DNA of 64,000 nucleotides from Linnemannia schmuckeri (GCA_029449235.1 JANATG010000020.1:372001-436000); one strand, 5' to 3'; positions 34,396-48,467 are shown, counted from the stretch's first letter. Translations and numbers: made by a program. The notes: generated by a model not told the origin, from the letters alone.

Positions 34396-37300
34396 TTAGT
34401 GATGGGTATTTATGTGTGGGAAAAGTTATGACTTGTAGGGTGCTTGTTTGTTTGTTTGTTTGTTTTCTGCTTTTGTTGTCGTTGTTAATGGTGAAAAGAG
34501 CACAAACACAACAAACACAGAAAAATGGGAATTAAATGAAAAATGGGCGAATTGAGAGAGAACGGAAAGTCAAAGGGCAAAGCACAAAAATGAGAAAGAA
34601 AAAGGTCTAGACGCAGGGGTATGTTCTTGGGATAGAAGGGAAGACAGAAGATACAAGACAAATGAAAGCTCGTTGGAATGGGTTTAGGTTTAGATAATGA
34701 TTGCCAGCCTGGCAACTCAGGGAGTATGAGTGGCTGAACTGATGGGCACTCAGTGGTGGTGATTCGATGATTTGATTTGAGGCTCTGTGGTTGCGAAAGA
34801 GGGGATGAAAAGACGACTAAAAAACAACAAGAGATGGTCCCTAAGGAGGGACACGACACTCCAAAAAAATGAAAAAAGGTGTGTATAGGGTGGAGAGACA
34901 AGGAATGGACAGGGGGCGCCAGTAGAATGGACTACCCAAAAAAAGTCCGACAGGGAAAGAAAATGGAAGGTACGAGAGCGAAAGAGGGAGTGAGCGCAAG
35001 GGGTATGAGGGGGTAGGAGTGTGAAGGAGTGTGGAGAAGAGGGGTGGGGAAGGGAGAGAGTGAGCGGAGTATGAGTATGAGAGAAAGAGAGAGAAAGAGA
35101 AAAAGAAAAAAAGAGCGAGCGAGGATGTTATGTGTCTGTGTGTGTGAGAGAGAAAGAGGAGGTGAGGATAGTTGCGCGGAGGAGATCTGACGAATGGGAA
35201 GTACGACGAGCAATTGGGGAGAGAGAGGGAGAGGGAGAAAGAAAGAGAGGAACAAGAGGGAAAAGAAGGAAATAGGTGTGTGTGCAGATGGTCTCAATGG
35301 CACCAGACAAAGCAGACAGAGGGGAGAAAGACGAGAAGAGGAAGAGGGAGCAGAGAGGGAGAGAAGGATGGCCTGATGGGAGAAGAGAACATTTGGCCCA
35401 AAGGAGAGGAAGGTAATCGATGATGATAGTAGTTGTAGTTCGGTCACACACTCAAAGGGTAAGAATAGGGAAAAATGCGAGGCACAGAGAGAGAGGAAAG
35501 AGAGTGTATATATGTCTGACCGCCATGGCCGTCTTCCCCTCTCTTATGCACAGGGGGAAAGGGTGAAAGGGAAGAAAAAGAAGGACCTTCAAGGAGACAG
35601 ACTCCCACTCCCAACTTATCCTTCATGAACAACGACAAAAAAAAAAAGACAGTTGATCAACAGACGTGGAGAAATAAGGTCAACAACCCCTTCTTCCGCC
35701 TTTATGCCCTTACAACCTTTCTTCCTTCTTCTCCTTGACCGCCCCTCCCCCCTTGTCTAGTTCAGACTCGTCCTTTTTTGTGTCTGTCTCTCACTCTCAG
35801 TGTCGGTATCTCTGTTGGTATCGGTGTCAGTGTCTGTCCTCTTGGTACTGTTTTCAACCTTTCCTCTCATTGTGTGTCTCGAGTTTGTATGACATTCCAT
35901 TCGACCGTTGCATGTTCTGCTCCGAGTCAAATGGAACCGATTCCAGATCAGCTTTTATTCTTTTAGTTCAAGTGCAATAATAGCAGAGGCCCTTCCTTTT
36001 CCTTGTAACATTGTCCCCCTTTTTTTCCTGTTCATTGCTCAATTTTTTTTTTTTTTGTTGTCACCGAGTCAAAATATTTGAGGAGGGGTACAGTTGGACG
36101 AAACGCGGGAACTTTTTTGCTGAAAGCTATCTTGCATTCTAATAATCCCAGGTAGTCGTGTAAGAATGCAGAAGTATGAATGAATGGGAAGAGGAAGGGG
36201 GATGGAATGGAAAAGAGATGGATAGTGGGGCTTACCCTTCCCGGACGGTCATCGATATGGATGTATGTGAGATGGAATATGTGGCGGGAGGAGGAGGGGA
36301 AGTGAGAGTGGGAAATGTGTGGAATTGAATGAGAATTGTATGCGGAGTGTGTGCAAGAGTGGGGTATAGGAGAGTGAGAGAGTAGAGAGTGTGGTGAATG
36401 AGAGTGGAGAAGGCGGAGGTGGTGGTGGCGAAGGCAGGGATTAATTGGATGCTGAGAGGGTAAAAAGGAGAGTGGAGAGATAGAATGAAGAGTGGGGAGT
36501 GGAGAGTGGAGAGTGGAGAGTAAATTGAGAAGGAGCAAAGGCGAGAGGAGGAGAGAAAGAAAAAGAAAAGAGTGAAATACAGGAACAGAAAGAAGGAAGG
36601 AGCGAAAATCCACGAAGAGAAGAAACAATATAGCCCTTCTCCCTCTTCTTGACTTCAGGGCCGCTGTTCGCTATGAAGAGGAGGGCAAGGCTTTGTTTTT
36701 TCAGTTTCAATATTGGCATCCTGAGCAATTGAGCACACACCCTGCAAAGGCGTGGTAAAAAAAAATGAATGAATGAATGAATGAATGACCTGCATTGAAT
36801 AAGAATACAAAATACAAAGAATACAAAAACGAATACAGGTGAAATGTCATCAAGGACATCAATGGCGCATTTCATGGTTCACAGTCATATTACCCTTCCT
36901 GCATCGTATCCCTAGTCTCTTCTTTTTCCTTCGTTTCTTCCTTCTTACTCGAACACCGCCGATGCACGCAATCGTGCGCGCACCACCACCATTACTGGCA
37001 CCTCTTGCAACTAACACCTATTACAGCAGCAAGAAAGCGATCCTTGCGTACAGTAGAAACCTTTTACTCCAAGCGCGTACTACAGTCAAAAGAAATGAGC
37101 TCTTTACTCTTTTCTCTTAGCCTTATTTCAAAACTTACTTTAATAACTTGGAGCTCGAGGATACTTTCTTCTCCACATCACTGCATGAATCCAAACCAAC
37201 AAACAGAGTACTGACCAACAGAATGAAAGGAATCAAGAAAGCAACCTCTGCTCTTTTTTCTCGTTTGCTCTTTTCCTTCGTTCTTCTCTCTTACATTTTT

Positions 37301-39372
37301 TGTTGTCCGTCTGAGTCTGTAGATGTGCAAGGCGTCGTTCAACCCGCTTTTTAATTGCCAATTGCTCGGTCAGTTTGTGAACGAGCACGACGCCTTTTTT
37401 CATTCTTGCTTGGCAGTGTTTCTGTTTGCATTTGATTGGTTTTTATGCATGGTCATGGTCGATGAATTTTTTTTTTATCCTTATCACAAACTCATAATCC
37501 ATATCCATATCTTCTATCCGTATCCGTAATCTAGAGACATGTTTGTGATCCCCACTTCGTCTTTTCTAATCAGTTGTAATTGGATCTTTCAATCGTGTAC
37601 TGCACAACAGTGGCCGTTGTTGTACTAATGCGCGGACAAAATAGTACGACGGCTCCTGACGAGCAGGCTGTCGAGCCGGTAACTCATGGATAAGCGTGTG
37701 TCTCTTTTGTGTATGTATTTGTGTGCATGTGTACATGGTTGAATGAACGTCTGTCGGATTGCCCATCGAGAGAACCGGGAAAGAGAGGGAGAGTGTGTAT
37801 GTTAGCATATCCCTATCGCCCACTAATTGTCGTTGAAAGGAAAGGAGACTTCTTTATCAAAAATGAATTCATTTTTTTGTTATCTTTTTCGCATCTAAAC
37901 ACATGGGACACATGGGCAGAAGCGCATCGACCACCGGTGTCTCAATCCACCCCTCCTTCCTCTCCTTCGTACCTCTTGCTTGCTTTCCTTGCAGGCACCC
38001 TCTCCCCTCTTTCCATTTCAGGGCACACACTTCACTACCCCTCACTCGCTCACTCAATGACCTCCATCTCCCTCCCCCTTGCTCTTTTTTTACCACCTGT
38101 CTGCTTTGTTCTTTTCTCCCTCATCTCCTTACCCCTGGCTTACATGTAAAAGTAAATTTTTTTCTCACAAATGACTTTGTTTTACCACGCGTATCGTCAA
38201 TAAAACCAAGAAAAAGGAAAGAGATGAGAGGGAATGACGCAAGACGGTCCTTCCTTCAGACGGATAATGACTGACGACTGATGAACAGGACTCCAAGTTT
38301 CACGTAATGGCCTACTGACGAGAATAACAATATCAACAAAAGCACAAAACAAGTAGCCCCTGCTTACCTTTTACCTGTTGCACGTCTGTTCTAGCCTCAA
38401 TGCAAAGACATGCAGTCAGAAAATATCGAGAGAGAGACAAAGAGAGAGTGAGGCAGGATTTTCGACAGAGTAAGAAGTAGTTGAAAAGAGTCATGATTGT
38501 GTACATCTGACAAGGTACCACAGACGAATACCCTTTATTTATTTTATTGCAGGTATGCACGCAGACAAGAAGGGCCAAAAGGGCCAAGGTGACTTTTATT
38601 AGAGAGGAGAGGAGAGGGAGTGAGAGGAAATCCAAAAGAGCTACTTGGACATTTTCTTGGGGACCACACCATACATGGGAGCGAGGAGCATACAAAAATT
38701 ACCACACGAAAAGGACGGAAGTAGATTATCATATCGCCCACTCGATTCATGGTCACATCGCTTATTTCTGTCCTCAGTTTTCTCACTGCACAGGCGGACT
38801 GGGAACATAAATACACAAAACACAAACAACAACAAACACAACAAGAAAGAATGAAGAGAGAATGGATAGACAAATATGAATGAAGGCAAATGAATGAAAT
38901 GCAGGACATGCAGATGAGCGATATATTTTTGCAAACAGCAGAAGCGCGCGCTTGAACTCTTCCCCATTTCACCCCTGTACTCTTGCCCACTTATTTTGTT
39001 TTGTTCTTGGGAGAACCAAAGCAAAAGGCTTTGGTCCTGCCCTTTTTTTTACTGCGCTGATTGTGGATGAATTTGTCCTCCTCGTTTTCCCCTCGGTGGG
39101 TTCGGTCCGAGCTCTTCTTGCTACAAGATGAGAGAAAATGTTCTCGGCATCGTAATCTTGCATTTCTACGAGTGCAATTCGATTCTTTTCTTCCTAGTTC
39201 TCGGTGCGTCGGGAGAAAGTGTGTCATCGATAGAAGGATGAGTGGAATGGCACCATGGTCCTATTTTTCTTTCTTCTTTCCTCTCTTTCGGCGTATCCAA
39301 TGCCCTGTTTCCCGCACACCCTGATACTTTCCAAGTTACAGCATCAAGTCATTTTTTTCCTCTCACACCATC

Positions 39373-39412
<40 letters not shown>

Positions 39413-42400
39413 AAGGTTCCGGAAAACTTGGGTCCTTCATGGAGAAGAAAACAAGCCTTCTAAACTATTTATTGACTTCGTATTAAATTGCACGCATCTT
39501 CTGTATCGAGAACTGGAGAAAAAGAGAGATGGACTACCTAGGTGACTCCTTGAGTGGTCTTGACTGGAAAGACACTCGTGAGTGGGAAAAATAACGAGTG
39601 AGTATGGGTGAAAGGGGGTGGTAAGAGAGCAAGTGGAGAGGAGGAGAGAGAAAGACGAAGGAGAGTGAGGCAAGAATCTAATCTCCGCTCGGTCGATCCA
39701 CCCAGCCTAGAACGCAAACGCAAAGGCACAGGGAGAAAGGGGGCGGAGACCAAGAGAGGGCAAAAGCCAACAGCAGAAAGTGAGAACAGGACATACACAC
39801 CAAAACGCCGAGGAAGCGAGAGAGAGAGAGAGAGTCGTTGGTTAGTTTGTGCGTGTATCCCCGCTATTGTTGGAATGAACTAGAAAGAGTAGAAGGGATA
39901 CGAGGGAAAGAAAGGGCAGGCGTAGCGCATTGTTCAACTCGAATTGAGTAATTGATTGGAGTTTTGAACTATCCCTGCCAACGTGCATACATAGCTTCCT
40001 TATACTCTTACTCATTTTTGAGTTCTTTTTTTTTCTTCTTGCATAAAGAACAACAATCGACAAAACCAAACCAACCAAAGACAACGACAACAACATCAAG
40101 AGACTATAACAAAAGCAGAGCAATTGTCTACTCGAAAAACGTGATCCATCCACGCAAACTTGACCGCGAAATTCAAAAGAGTTTGGTCCTGAACACAAGA
40201 ACAAAAGAAGCGAGGAAAAAAATGAGCATTTTTGAACTCTGGAACCGAAGTCGATAGAGAGAGATAGGGGATAAGAAAGTGGACGATGATAGCGTTGGTG
40301 AAATAGATAGTCGATAGAGCTTTTTATTTTTTTTTTTTTTTTTTTTTTGCTGCTAACCTTCCACAAGTCCAGGTCAAAGCAAGGCAAGGCAAACCAAGCC
40401 TCGGCGGCGGCGTCCACTTGGAAAGAAAACCGATTGGAAACAGAGCAAGCGATAGGCATTCCCGATCCTTTTCACTTTGGCTCAAACGGAATAACTAAGA
40501 CGTTCCGGCAAAAGCCATGTCAGCTATCTCTCTTACTATAGTACGCCACTTTTTTTCGCTTTTCTTTTCTTCGTTTTCCTTCATCTTCGTTTTCCAATGC
40601 AAGCATGCAAGCATTGCAAATTACGAGATTGCCAATGCTATTGATACGCGTCCGTCTGTATCAATACAGTGATAAAATGAGCCATTTTGATACCTTCCTT
40701 ATCCCTCCCATTCCGCCTTTTCCCTTTGTAGTTCCAGGAACAACCCACGCCTTGTTTGCAACAACAAACAGCAACAAGCCGAAAATGGGCAAAAGAAAAA
40801 ACAAGAAAGAAGGATCAACAAACCAAAAAAGGAGTTTGAAAAATCGACCATGGCCCGCTCGTCCATCCGTTCATCATACGGACGCACTTGCATACAGTTC
40901 AACCCCACTCGCCTTCAATACGGACCGTGGTGACAATTTTTTTGTGGCGACAGCGCCTCCACCGTCGAGTTTTTACTGGTGAATAAAAAAAAAGTACATC
41001 GCATAGCGTAGGGCAGGCGGGATGTCGACAATTGTACTTGACAGTACACGAAGATGCAAGAGCGAGCAACAATACCAACCACATTCCTCCCTCATTCGCT
41101 CTCGTCTCGTCTCATTTTCTCATTTTTTTTACTGAAAACACAAAACACAAACAAAGAGTACAACACAACAACAGCAACATAAACCACAACAAACATGCAA
41201 ATACAAACAACAACGCCAAATCCTCGCACAAAAAATCCACACTTTCAGCACACAAATGTGCGATCACTCTTGCACTGACCAACCTCCCCAACCTTTTTTT
41301 TTTTTTTTTTTCATTTCTCATCTCTCATTGAACACAACAACGATGCACGATGTATTATTAAAATAGAGAGCAAAAAAAATGGATGGGATGGATTGAGCGC
41401 GAAGGCGGCGCGAACGCTTAACTCTTTTCTTTCTCTTCTTTTAATCGCTTGTAATCTGCGATAACAACTGGGCGAGAAATGAAAGAAGGAAGTGGAGAGA
41501 GACGGAACAGAAATGTCGCCATCGAAGATAGACCGTGGGAGACCTTGCGCACAATCCTCCTCCCTTTCTCTTGCCACTAGAGTTTTGGAGCTAATGAGAA
41601 AAAGTGACAGAGAGAAGAGAAAGGGGAGAATTGGTTGAAATATATTGCGACAAGGTAGAGAACATGTGTGGTGTGCAATATGATTGGCAAAAAGGTCAGC
41701 TCCGTCTTGTCCGACCAAAGATGCGAGCAAAACTGATGGCGGTAGGCAGGGACACCGAGGATAAGTATGCGAGATGTGGGAGAACACGCGAGTGAAACAC
41801 CTAGAAAACAAGGAGAGACGACCGTGTTTATGAAGTAGCATAGAAAAGGGGATGATGACGTGGATCGATGCTCGAGATATAGTCGGTAGTCAATGTGGCT
41901 ATGGTAATCGTGCGCGAAAACAAAACCACCTCTTACGAGCATAGTATTCCGTTTTCAACCGGCCCACGAAATCTCTTTTCTTCACCGTAGTGTAATGGGT
42001 TAAGAAGACCCTGATTGTGTGAACGACTACGTGTTTGAAGAAAGGAAGGAAGGGCCATCCGCCTTTTCAGGAGTGACGGCAAGGCGAAGGGAGTTGAGAA
42101 AAAGGAGGATACATTCCTTCGGGGTGAATACCTTTGACTAATAAGAAGAAAAAGACACGCCTCTCATAACATTCTTTCGATTCAGGCTGGGAGTTCCCTT
42201 CTGCCCTCTAATGCTGTGGCAGGTACAATAGGCCATAAGTATCTTTGTCAACAAAGTATGTCTACATAGCACACGCTTGACAGCATGTGGTGAATGTGAA
42301 CAAGTGTGCAAGAGGTGAAAGGGGACGCTTCCTTTTTATCGAATCGTAGGACCTGCCCTTTTTTGTCTTTGACTCTCAATGCCCCTTTTTCTTAGTTAAT

Positions 42401-42655
42401 CCCATCCTATCTTTTTTGGTTGTCGATAGTAGAGTCCCTTTTCTTTCTTTTGTTTCATTTTCTTTTCTTTTTTCTTTGGTTATCCCTTCTTCTTTTCGAT
42501 CGAACATCCTTCTCTATCTCACTTCTTACGGCCATCTACATCTTATTGTTTTTCCCACATTCATTCTTACGTATTTGTACTGGACAACAAAACAAGTCCA
42601 AAAGAGCCACTACACACGAACCAATTCTTCTTACCAAAGGTCCTAGGCTAGCAAA
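34396..42655. other. 8.3-kb gene-poor interval between divergent genes
   Basis: No protein, tRNA or rRNA gene recognised on either strand. From 34.9 to about 36.6 kb the plus strand is strongly G/A-rich (C/T-rich in the sense of the transcription factor gene), as are parts of 39.5-39.9 kb. Simple repeats include (TTTG)n at 34446-34463, a GTGGAGA unit near 36490-36520, (AATG)n at 36762-36788 and a 37-nt A run at 39375-39411. C/T-rich leader sequence for the PMT gene occupies about 42360-42655. Long 5' leaders, upstream exons or non-coding RNA could lie here but cannot be shown from sequence alone. Confidence 0.55.
39375..39411. repeat. Homopolymer A tract (37 nt)
   Basis: Uninterrupted run of 37 A in the gene-poor interval. 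Confidence 0.95.
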
Positions 42656-45600
42656 ATGTCGTTTGGAGGATACAACCCTGCCGGGTCCTCCGAGCTCCCC
42701 TTCAGCACAGCTACTGCAGGGATGCGATCCAGGACCAGCAGCGTCTCCTCCGCCCACTCCAATCACGGCGGTGGCTACCAACAAAATCAACAACAGCAAC
42801 AACAATCCAACAACAGCCCTTACCAAAGTCCTTACTCTTCCAGACCAGGAACGCCTGTCGGAGGTGCCGGTGAGGGCTATTTCGGTAACGGAGGAGGGTA
42901 CGGTGCTGGTGGGTATGGATCCGGTGCCTCGTCTCCAGCCTCGGGATCGTCATACATGCCAACGCCTCCGATCCCCAACCAACAACGCCAACAACACTAC
43001 GGAAAGGGTGGTAATAATACCAGCAATGGATACGAATCTCCGACGGCGGTGTCGAGTTCGATCCCCACATTCTACGGTCATTCCAGGACTCACAGCAATG
43101 CGTCCGAGACATCGCTCAATATCGACACGGACCTCATGGGAGACGATGGTACAGATAGCAACGGACCTTATTCACTCGGCCCGGCGTCGTCGCTCTCGTC
43201 TAGTGCTTCGTCGTCTCGTCGCGGGAGCTTTTCCGATAGTGGGAACAATGGTGGAGGGTTCTTTAATCGTAAAATCGGTAAGACCTTCCGTCCAGAGCCT
43301 CACCAATCTCTTGAGGATTACCCGATGAACCGGTTAGATGGTGACGAGACGAACGATGATGATGATGATCCTCAAGGTCGTCGCAAGGTGCGTACTCGAA
43401 AAAACAATCACAGCAATCAGAAGCGTAGAGGGCAAGTAGGTGTGAAGGACATATTTAATGACTGGGACCTGTTGCTGCCCAGCACAGACCCATACGAGAA
43501 TGACGATGACTATGATGATCAGGATCTGAACGAAGACGAGAGGCGCAAGAAGCGACAGCTGAGCAAGAAGGGGTGGGAGAGTGCCAAGGGACAGGCCATT
43601 CTTTTGACTATCTTGGTCACCATCGCTGTCTTTGTCAGGATCTGGAAACTCGCCATCCCCAGCGCTGTCGTGTAAGTTTTTTCTTTTGGTTTTTTTTTGC
43701 TCGCTCTTTATTTTATTGCTTGCAAGGAGGTCTATGTGTGTATTCTACTTTGTTCTGAGGAAGTGAGCGTTTCTTTTTCTACTGTGCATGGTACATTCCT
43801 TTCTGTGGGGGATGCTGGGAGTAAGATATTAGTTGGAAGAGGAGGCATTATACAGAAGAAGGAGGCATACTCAAACAGACGAACAGAGACGTACTTGCGA
43901 AAAGAAGGGGGTGGGGTTTCTATGGACAGGAGTGTCGATTGCATTACTCCGTAGGGGGAAAGACAAAGTGGCAGACGAAAGATGAAGGGAAGAAGAAGGG
44001 GCGGGTTCCTATTTTGAAGGAGGGAGTGATTGGGATGATAGTGCGCCCTCTAGTCTTTCTCCTTTCTCCTTGCCTCTGTCTGAGTGTCAATGAGCTATTG
44101 TGTCGTGCTTAACAAGAGGAATTTAAAAACAAAAAGAAAATGGCGTTTAGAATGAGAATGAAAAAAAAGGAAGGTGATTGAACACTAGAGAACGCGTTCT
44201 TGTCTTCCACTATCAAGCGCTTTTCTAATAGCTCCCTTTGTCGTCCCTCTTATAATATAGATTCGATGAACAGCACTTTGGCGGATTCGCGGCGGATTAC
44301 CTACGAGGCGAGTTCTTCATGGATATCCACCCACCCTTGGGTAAGATGCTCTTTGCCGCTGTTGCATACATGCTCGGCTTTGACGGCAAGTTTGACTTCA
44401 TTCCTGGAAAGTAAGTCTCTTTAATATGAGAAGGAAAAAAGAAAATGGAAACGAGCCACAAGGCATGCGTGCACGCTATATCAACAATGCACACGGCGCG
44501 TAAAGGAAAAATGAAAGACAATTAACCAGACCTTTTGTTTATTTGTTTGTGCGTGTTTGATGAATATGCAGCTTGTACTCGAAGAATGTCCCCTATATTG
44601 GTATGCGCATGTTTGCAGTCGCCTGTGGCGTAGGACTCATCCCGATCTCGTACTTGACCATGAAGCGATCCGGGCACTCGACTCAGGCTGCCATGCTCTG
44701 TGCCATTTTTGTCACCTTTGGTAAGGAACACTGGCATCCATCTGCATTTCACTTGTTTCCTTCTTTCTTGCTTTACAGCCTAAGAGAAAACGACAACAGA
44801 GAACACCAAAATGAGCTAAAGCAACATATGCTATTCACCTCCGCCCCCTTGTATAACCATGCAGAAAACTCGATGATTACGCAGAGTCGATTCATCCTGC
44901 TGGACGCGCCAATGATGCTGTTCATGGGCTACACGATGCTCGCCTGGATCAACTTTTATAACCACCGCAACCGTCCCTTCACCTGTGGGTGGTGGTTCTG
45001 GCTGATCCAGACCGGATTCAGTTTGTTCCTCTCCAGCAGGTAAACCAGATCGGCTCTCCCTCTTTCTCGTTCTTCTTTACTTGTATGTCTAGCACTTTTA
45101 AACTCTACTCTATCGGAAGAGAACTGTATGAACTGACATGCCTTCTCTTTTGTTTGTTGGATGGAATACCAAAATAGTGTCAAATGGGTCGGACTGTTCA
45201 CGATTGCCACCATTGGATTGTGTGTGCTCAAGTACTTGCAGGAGTCCAGGACCCACCTCTACATCAGCACCGTAAGCAGATCATATCTTCCATACCATCT
45301 TTTTTGCGTGGAAAAAAAAGAAGTGAACGATAATCACTTTTGGCTGTATTGTTAACTCTCTTCGTACTTTTCTTTTCATGTATTCCTCCTTAGAGGGACT
45401 TCTCAAAACAGTTTACGGCGCTGTTCTTGTGCTTGCTTGTCCTCCCTGCGACTCTCTACATTGGACTCCATGTCATTGATTTCAGACTACTCTCAAATTC
45501 GGGTTCAGGCAATGCGTGGGTCAGTCCTCAGTTCCAGATGACCCTGAAGGGACACGATGTGCTTCCCGTCATGGCTGGTAAGATATTCAAGTTTTGAATG

Positions 45601-47044
45601 GGTGTTCGCTTTAGTGAAAGAAGGATGATTTGCTAATAACAGCTTCGTGTTGACATGAGGATAGATATTGCGTGGGATTCCAGGGTGCATATTCGACACG
45701 CCAACACTAACGGCGGATGGGTGCATTCGATGCCCGGAGAATATACTCGGGAAGCCTCTAAAGGTAACCAACGATTATCATTGTTGCATCGGGCAGACGA
45801 GTCCAAGTCAGCGGACGCCACCAAATCATTAACCTTTTTAGTTTAACTACTACAAAACATGCTAGACCAAGCGATTCAGTTGGTGGAATGGGACGACGAC
45901 TTGACCTGCTGGCAGATCTACCCCGCAGACCCGAGGCTGCGCCAACGCCATAACCGACAGAAGCAGAACCGTAAAGCGAACCCCGAGATCGAGTTTGACG
46001 GCTACATCTACGACGGCGACAAGATCCGTCTGCGACACTGTTATTCCAAGGTCGCGCTTGCGACCAACGATATCGAGTCCCTGGGATCGAACAAGACTTA
46101 TTTGCGTGAGGTCAGGGGTATCAAATGGTTGAAGCAGCCGACGGAGGAGACTGTCTGGAGGCTTGAGCTGGTCGCTGAGGGAATGGTCCCTGGATTGGCG
46201 GATTATCATGGTGTCCAGTCGCCCGCTTCTATTGCTGCTGGCACGAGTACAGCGACGACACTCAGAATAGCAGAGAGGGAGTTGAAGGATAGATCTGCTG
46301 AGAGTGATGCTGAAACTTCGGTTGGACCCGGCGGCAAACGTACTCCTCTTTCTAGAGATCACAGCAAGCAATGGCATTCGATCAAGGGATTCCGACTATT
46401 TAACGAGAAGCAGCAGTGCTACTTACAGTCGCACAAGGTCTTCCGCGCTCCTTACTCTACCTACCAGGAAGTCGGATGTATCCAGGGTGCACGCCAAAAG
46501 GCTAACACCATCTTTATCATCGACCAGAACGTCAACCCCCACTGTAAGTTTTCTCTCGCCACATGAACCGGTTCATAACTTGGCAACGATGATATGGACT
46601 CCTCCATTAACTACTCCTCCCTTATTTCTTTTGATTGGACATTAAGTGCCCAAGTCAACACAATCGCTTTCGTATCAACCCCTCTCTTTCTTCCAAAAGT
46701 TTCTGGAACTGAACCGAGTCATGTGGTGGACCCACCACGACTTAAGCGCCCCCGTCCACGGCGATGACCCCGCCAATGTTCAAAACCAACAAAAGTTGAT
46801 GAACGGTCTTCTTGTCGAGGGTGGTGCCTGGAGCTGGCCGCTTCTGAACAGGGGTATGAGCTACTATGGTGCCAAGGAGACCAATAATTATGTCTTCTTT
46901 ATGGGTAACCCGCTCCTCTGGTGGGCGGCTTCTGCTGCTGTAGGCGCTTATATGTTTAGCTGCTTCTGGAGCGTTGTCATGTTCTTGAAAGGCAAACAGG
47001 AGACCAAAGTTGAGCGCGACCGTTTCGGTGAGGAACTACCGCTT

Positions 47045-47083
<39 letters not shown>

Positions 47084-48067
47084 CTATTATCTGGTTGTTC
47101 CTGACTTTATTTTTTCTTTGCATGCATTGCGGAGGTTGTTTGTTCCGTGGAATTAATTTACTGACCCGATATTCTGGAACTCCCTACCATCCCATGTCGA
47201 CACTTATTTTTAATAGGCATTACACCGTTCTACTCAGTGGCGTCAGGAACATTTTACGCCGGCTGGGCAATCCACTACATACCTTTCTTCTTCATGTCTC
47301 GCCAAGTCTCGCTCCACCACTACCTCCCATCCCTCTATTTCTCCATCCTCCTCCTCATCTCCCGACTCGACAGGACCCTCCAGCGCTGGCCTGCCCGAGT
47401 CCGATACATGACCGGGATCTTGCTCATGGGGTCTGTTATCTTTTCGTGGTTTCAGTTCGCGCCGTTTGCGTACGGGACTGATTTTGGATCGACGGCCAGA
47501 TGTGAGAGTTTGAGGATGTTGGGTCAGTGGAAGTTTTTGTGTCAGCGGTCGAAGTTGCCCTGGGCAAGACCTAATGGTGCAATTGCGAGACGCGCTGCTG
47601 CGGCTGCTATGGGCTTTGAGGAGGATGATGGAGTGAGTCATTTCTACGATAGAGAAGTGGAGGGCGATCAAGGGGTTATGGAGGGCGTTGTTGAAGAACA
47701 AAATACTCCCTCTACACCACCACCTTCAATGGAACAAGCACCGCCAGTATCACCGGTAGTGGACGAAAATGCAGTGGCCAGGACTGCAGTAGAGAAGGAG
47801 AGGCAGATGGAGAAGGGCTTCTCGGCGTCCGAAGCGCGTGCCAAGGAGATCCAGGAGAAGGACCAGCTTGTGGCGGATAAGCTGGCGCTGGAGAGGAAGC
47901 AGCGCGAATTGGAGGAACGGTTGGCTGCTCAGGAGGCTGAGCTCGAGCGACAACGCCAACAGCAAAAGCAACAGCATCAGCAACAAAAGCCGGAAGGGAT
48001 GTCGCGTGAGATGTTGGAGGAGCAGCTTCGGATACTTCAGGCTCAACTCCAAGCCAAGCAGACCTAA
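42656..48067 (+). CDS. Dolichyl-phosphate-mannose protein O-mannosyltransferase (PMT family, GT39) with long terminal extensions
   Basis: Ten exons: 42656-43671, 44261-44410, 44572-44720, 44865-45039, 45178-45271, 45394-45577, 45665-45763, 45866-46543, 46647-47027, 47217-48067; 3777 nt, 1258 residues. PMTs transfer mannose from dolichol-phosphate to Ser/Thr in the ER lumen. Family marks: first helix near 315-335, VFDEQHFGGF with the acidic pair at 341-342, FMDIHPPLGKML, ENSMITQSRFILLD, the MIR region (HANTNGGWVHSMPGEYT, QAIQLVEWDDDLTCW, NEKQQCYLQSHKVF), PLLNRGMSYYG and the C-terminal helices (GWAIHYIPFFFMSRQ). Unusual are a ~300-residue Gly/Ser/Gln-rich N-terminal extension and a ~190-residue tail with a Glu/Gln/Lys coiled coil. 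PMTs are typically 750-950 residues. Subfamily not assigned; PMT1-like is my best guess. Confidence 0.93.
47048..47081. repeat. Intronic T tract (34 nt)
   Basis: Uninterrupted T run in the last intron of the PMT gene, on the sense strand and shortly after the donor at 47028. Confidence 0.95.
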
Positions 48068-48467
48068 GCCTAAGCCGCTCTTGTTGTCGTGGTCTGATTT
48101 CCACTCTCAGGCGAAGGCTAGGGTAACAATTATGTTCCGAACGTACCTTTTCTCTTCTCCTATAATAAATCTCTCTATCTTTCTACATTCAATTACATGT
48201 CGACATCAATGGATTGTTTTCTGGATTTTTATTCTTTATATTTGGGACAATATGTGGTTAAAATACTACGGGAGGGGATGGTGTGTTGTTGACAAAATGG
48301 AAGGTGGCGTACAGAATGAATAGTTAAGAGGTGTGGGGGTTGATTTTGTTGCTTGAAGACGAAGAAAGTCTACAATACGTTATTTGGTTGTTTGGTTTTT
48401 TGCTTTTGTATTGTGTTAAAATAATGGTGGTGAGCGAATGAAGAGGAAAAAGGAAACTCCTAATGAT
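48068..48467. other. Convergent intergenic region
   Basis: 3' flank of the PMT gene (TATAATAAAT near 48160 suits polyadenylation) and of the minus-strand gene ending at 48468. No gene seen. Confidence 0.5.

Noticed and set aside
34932..35447. Long minus-strand frames at 34485-34901, 34932-35447 and 36032-36628
   Set aside because: Leu/Ser/Phe/Pro-rich translations of G/A-rich plus-strand DNA; no domain, no consistent codon usage. Kept only as possible leader sequence.
39842..40459. 205-codon minus-strand frame in the gene-poor interval
   Set aside because: Ser/Leu/Phe-rich, crosses a Lys run encoded by a homopolymer, no domain and no splice support.
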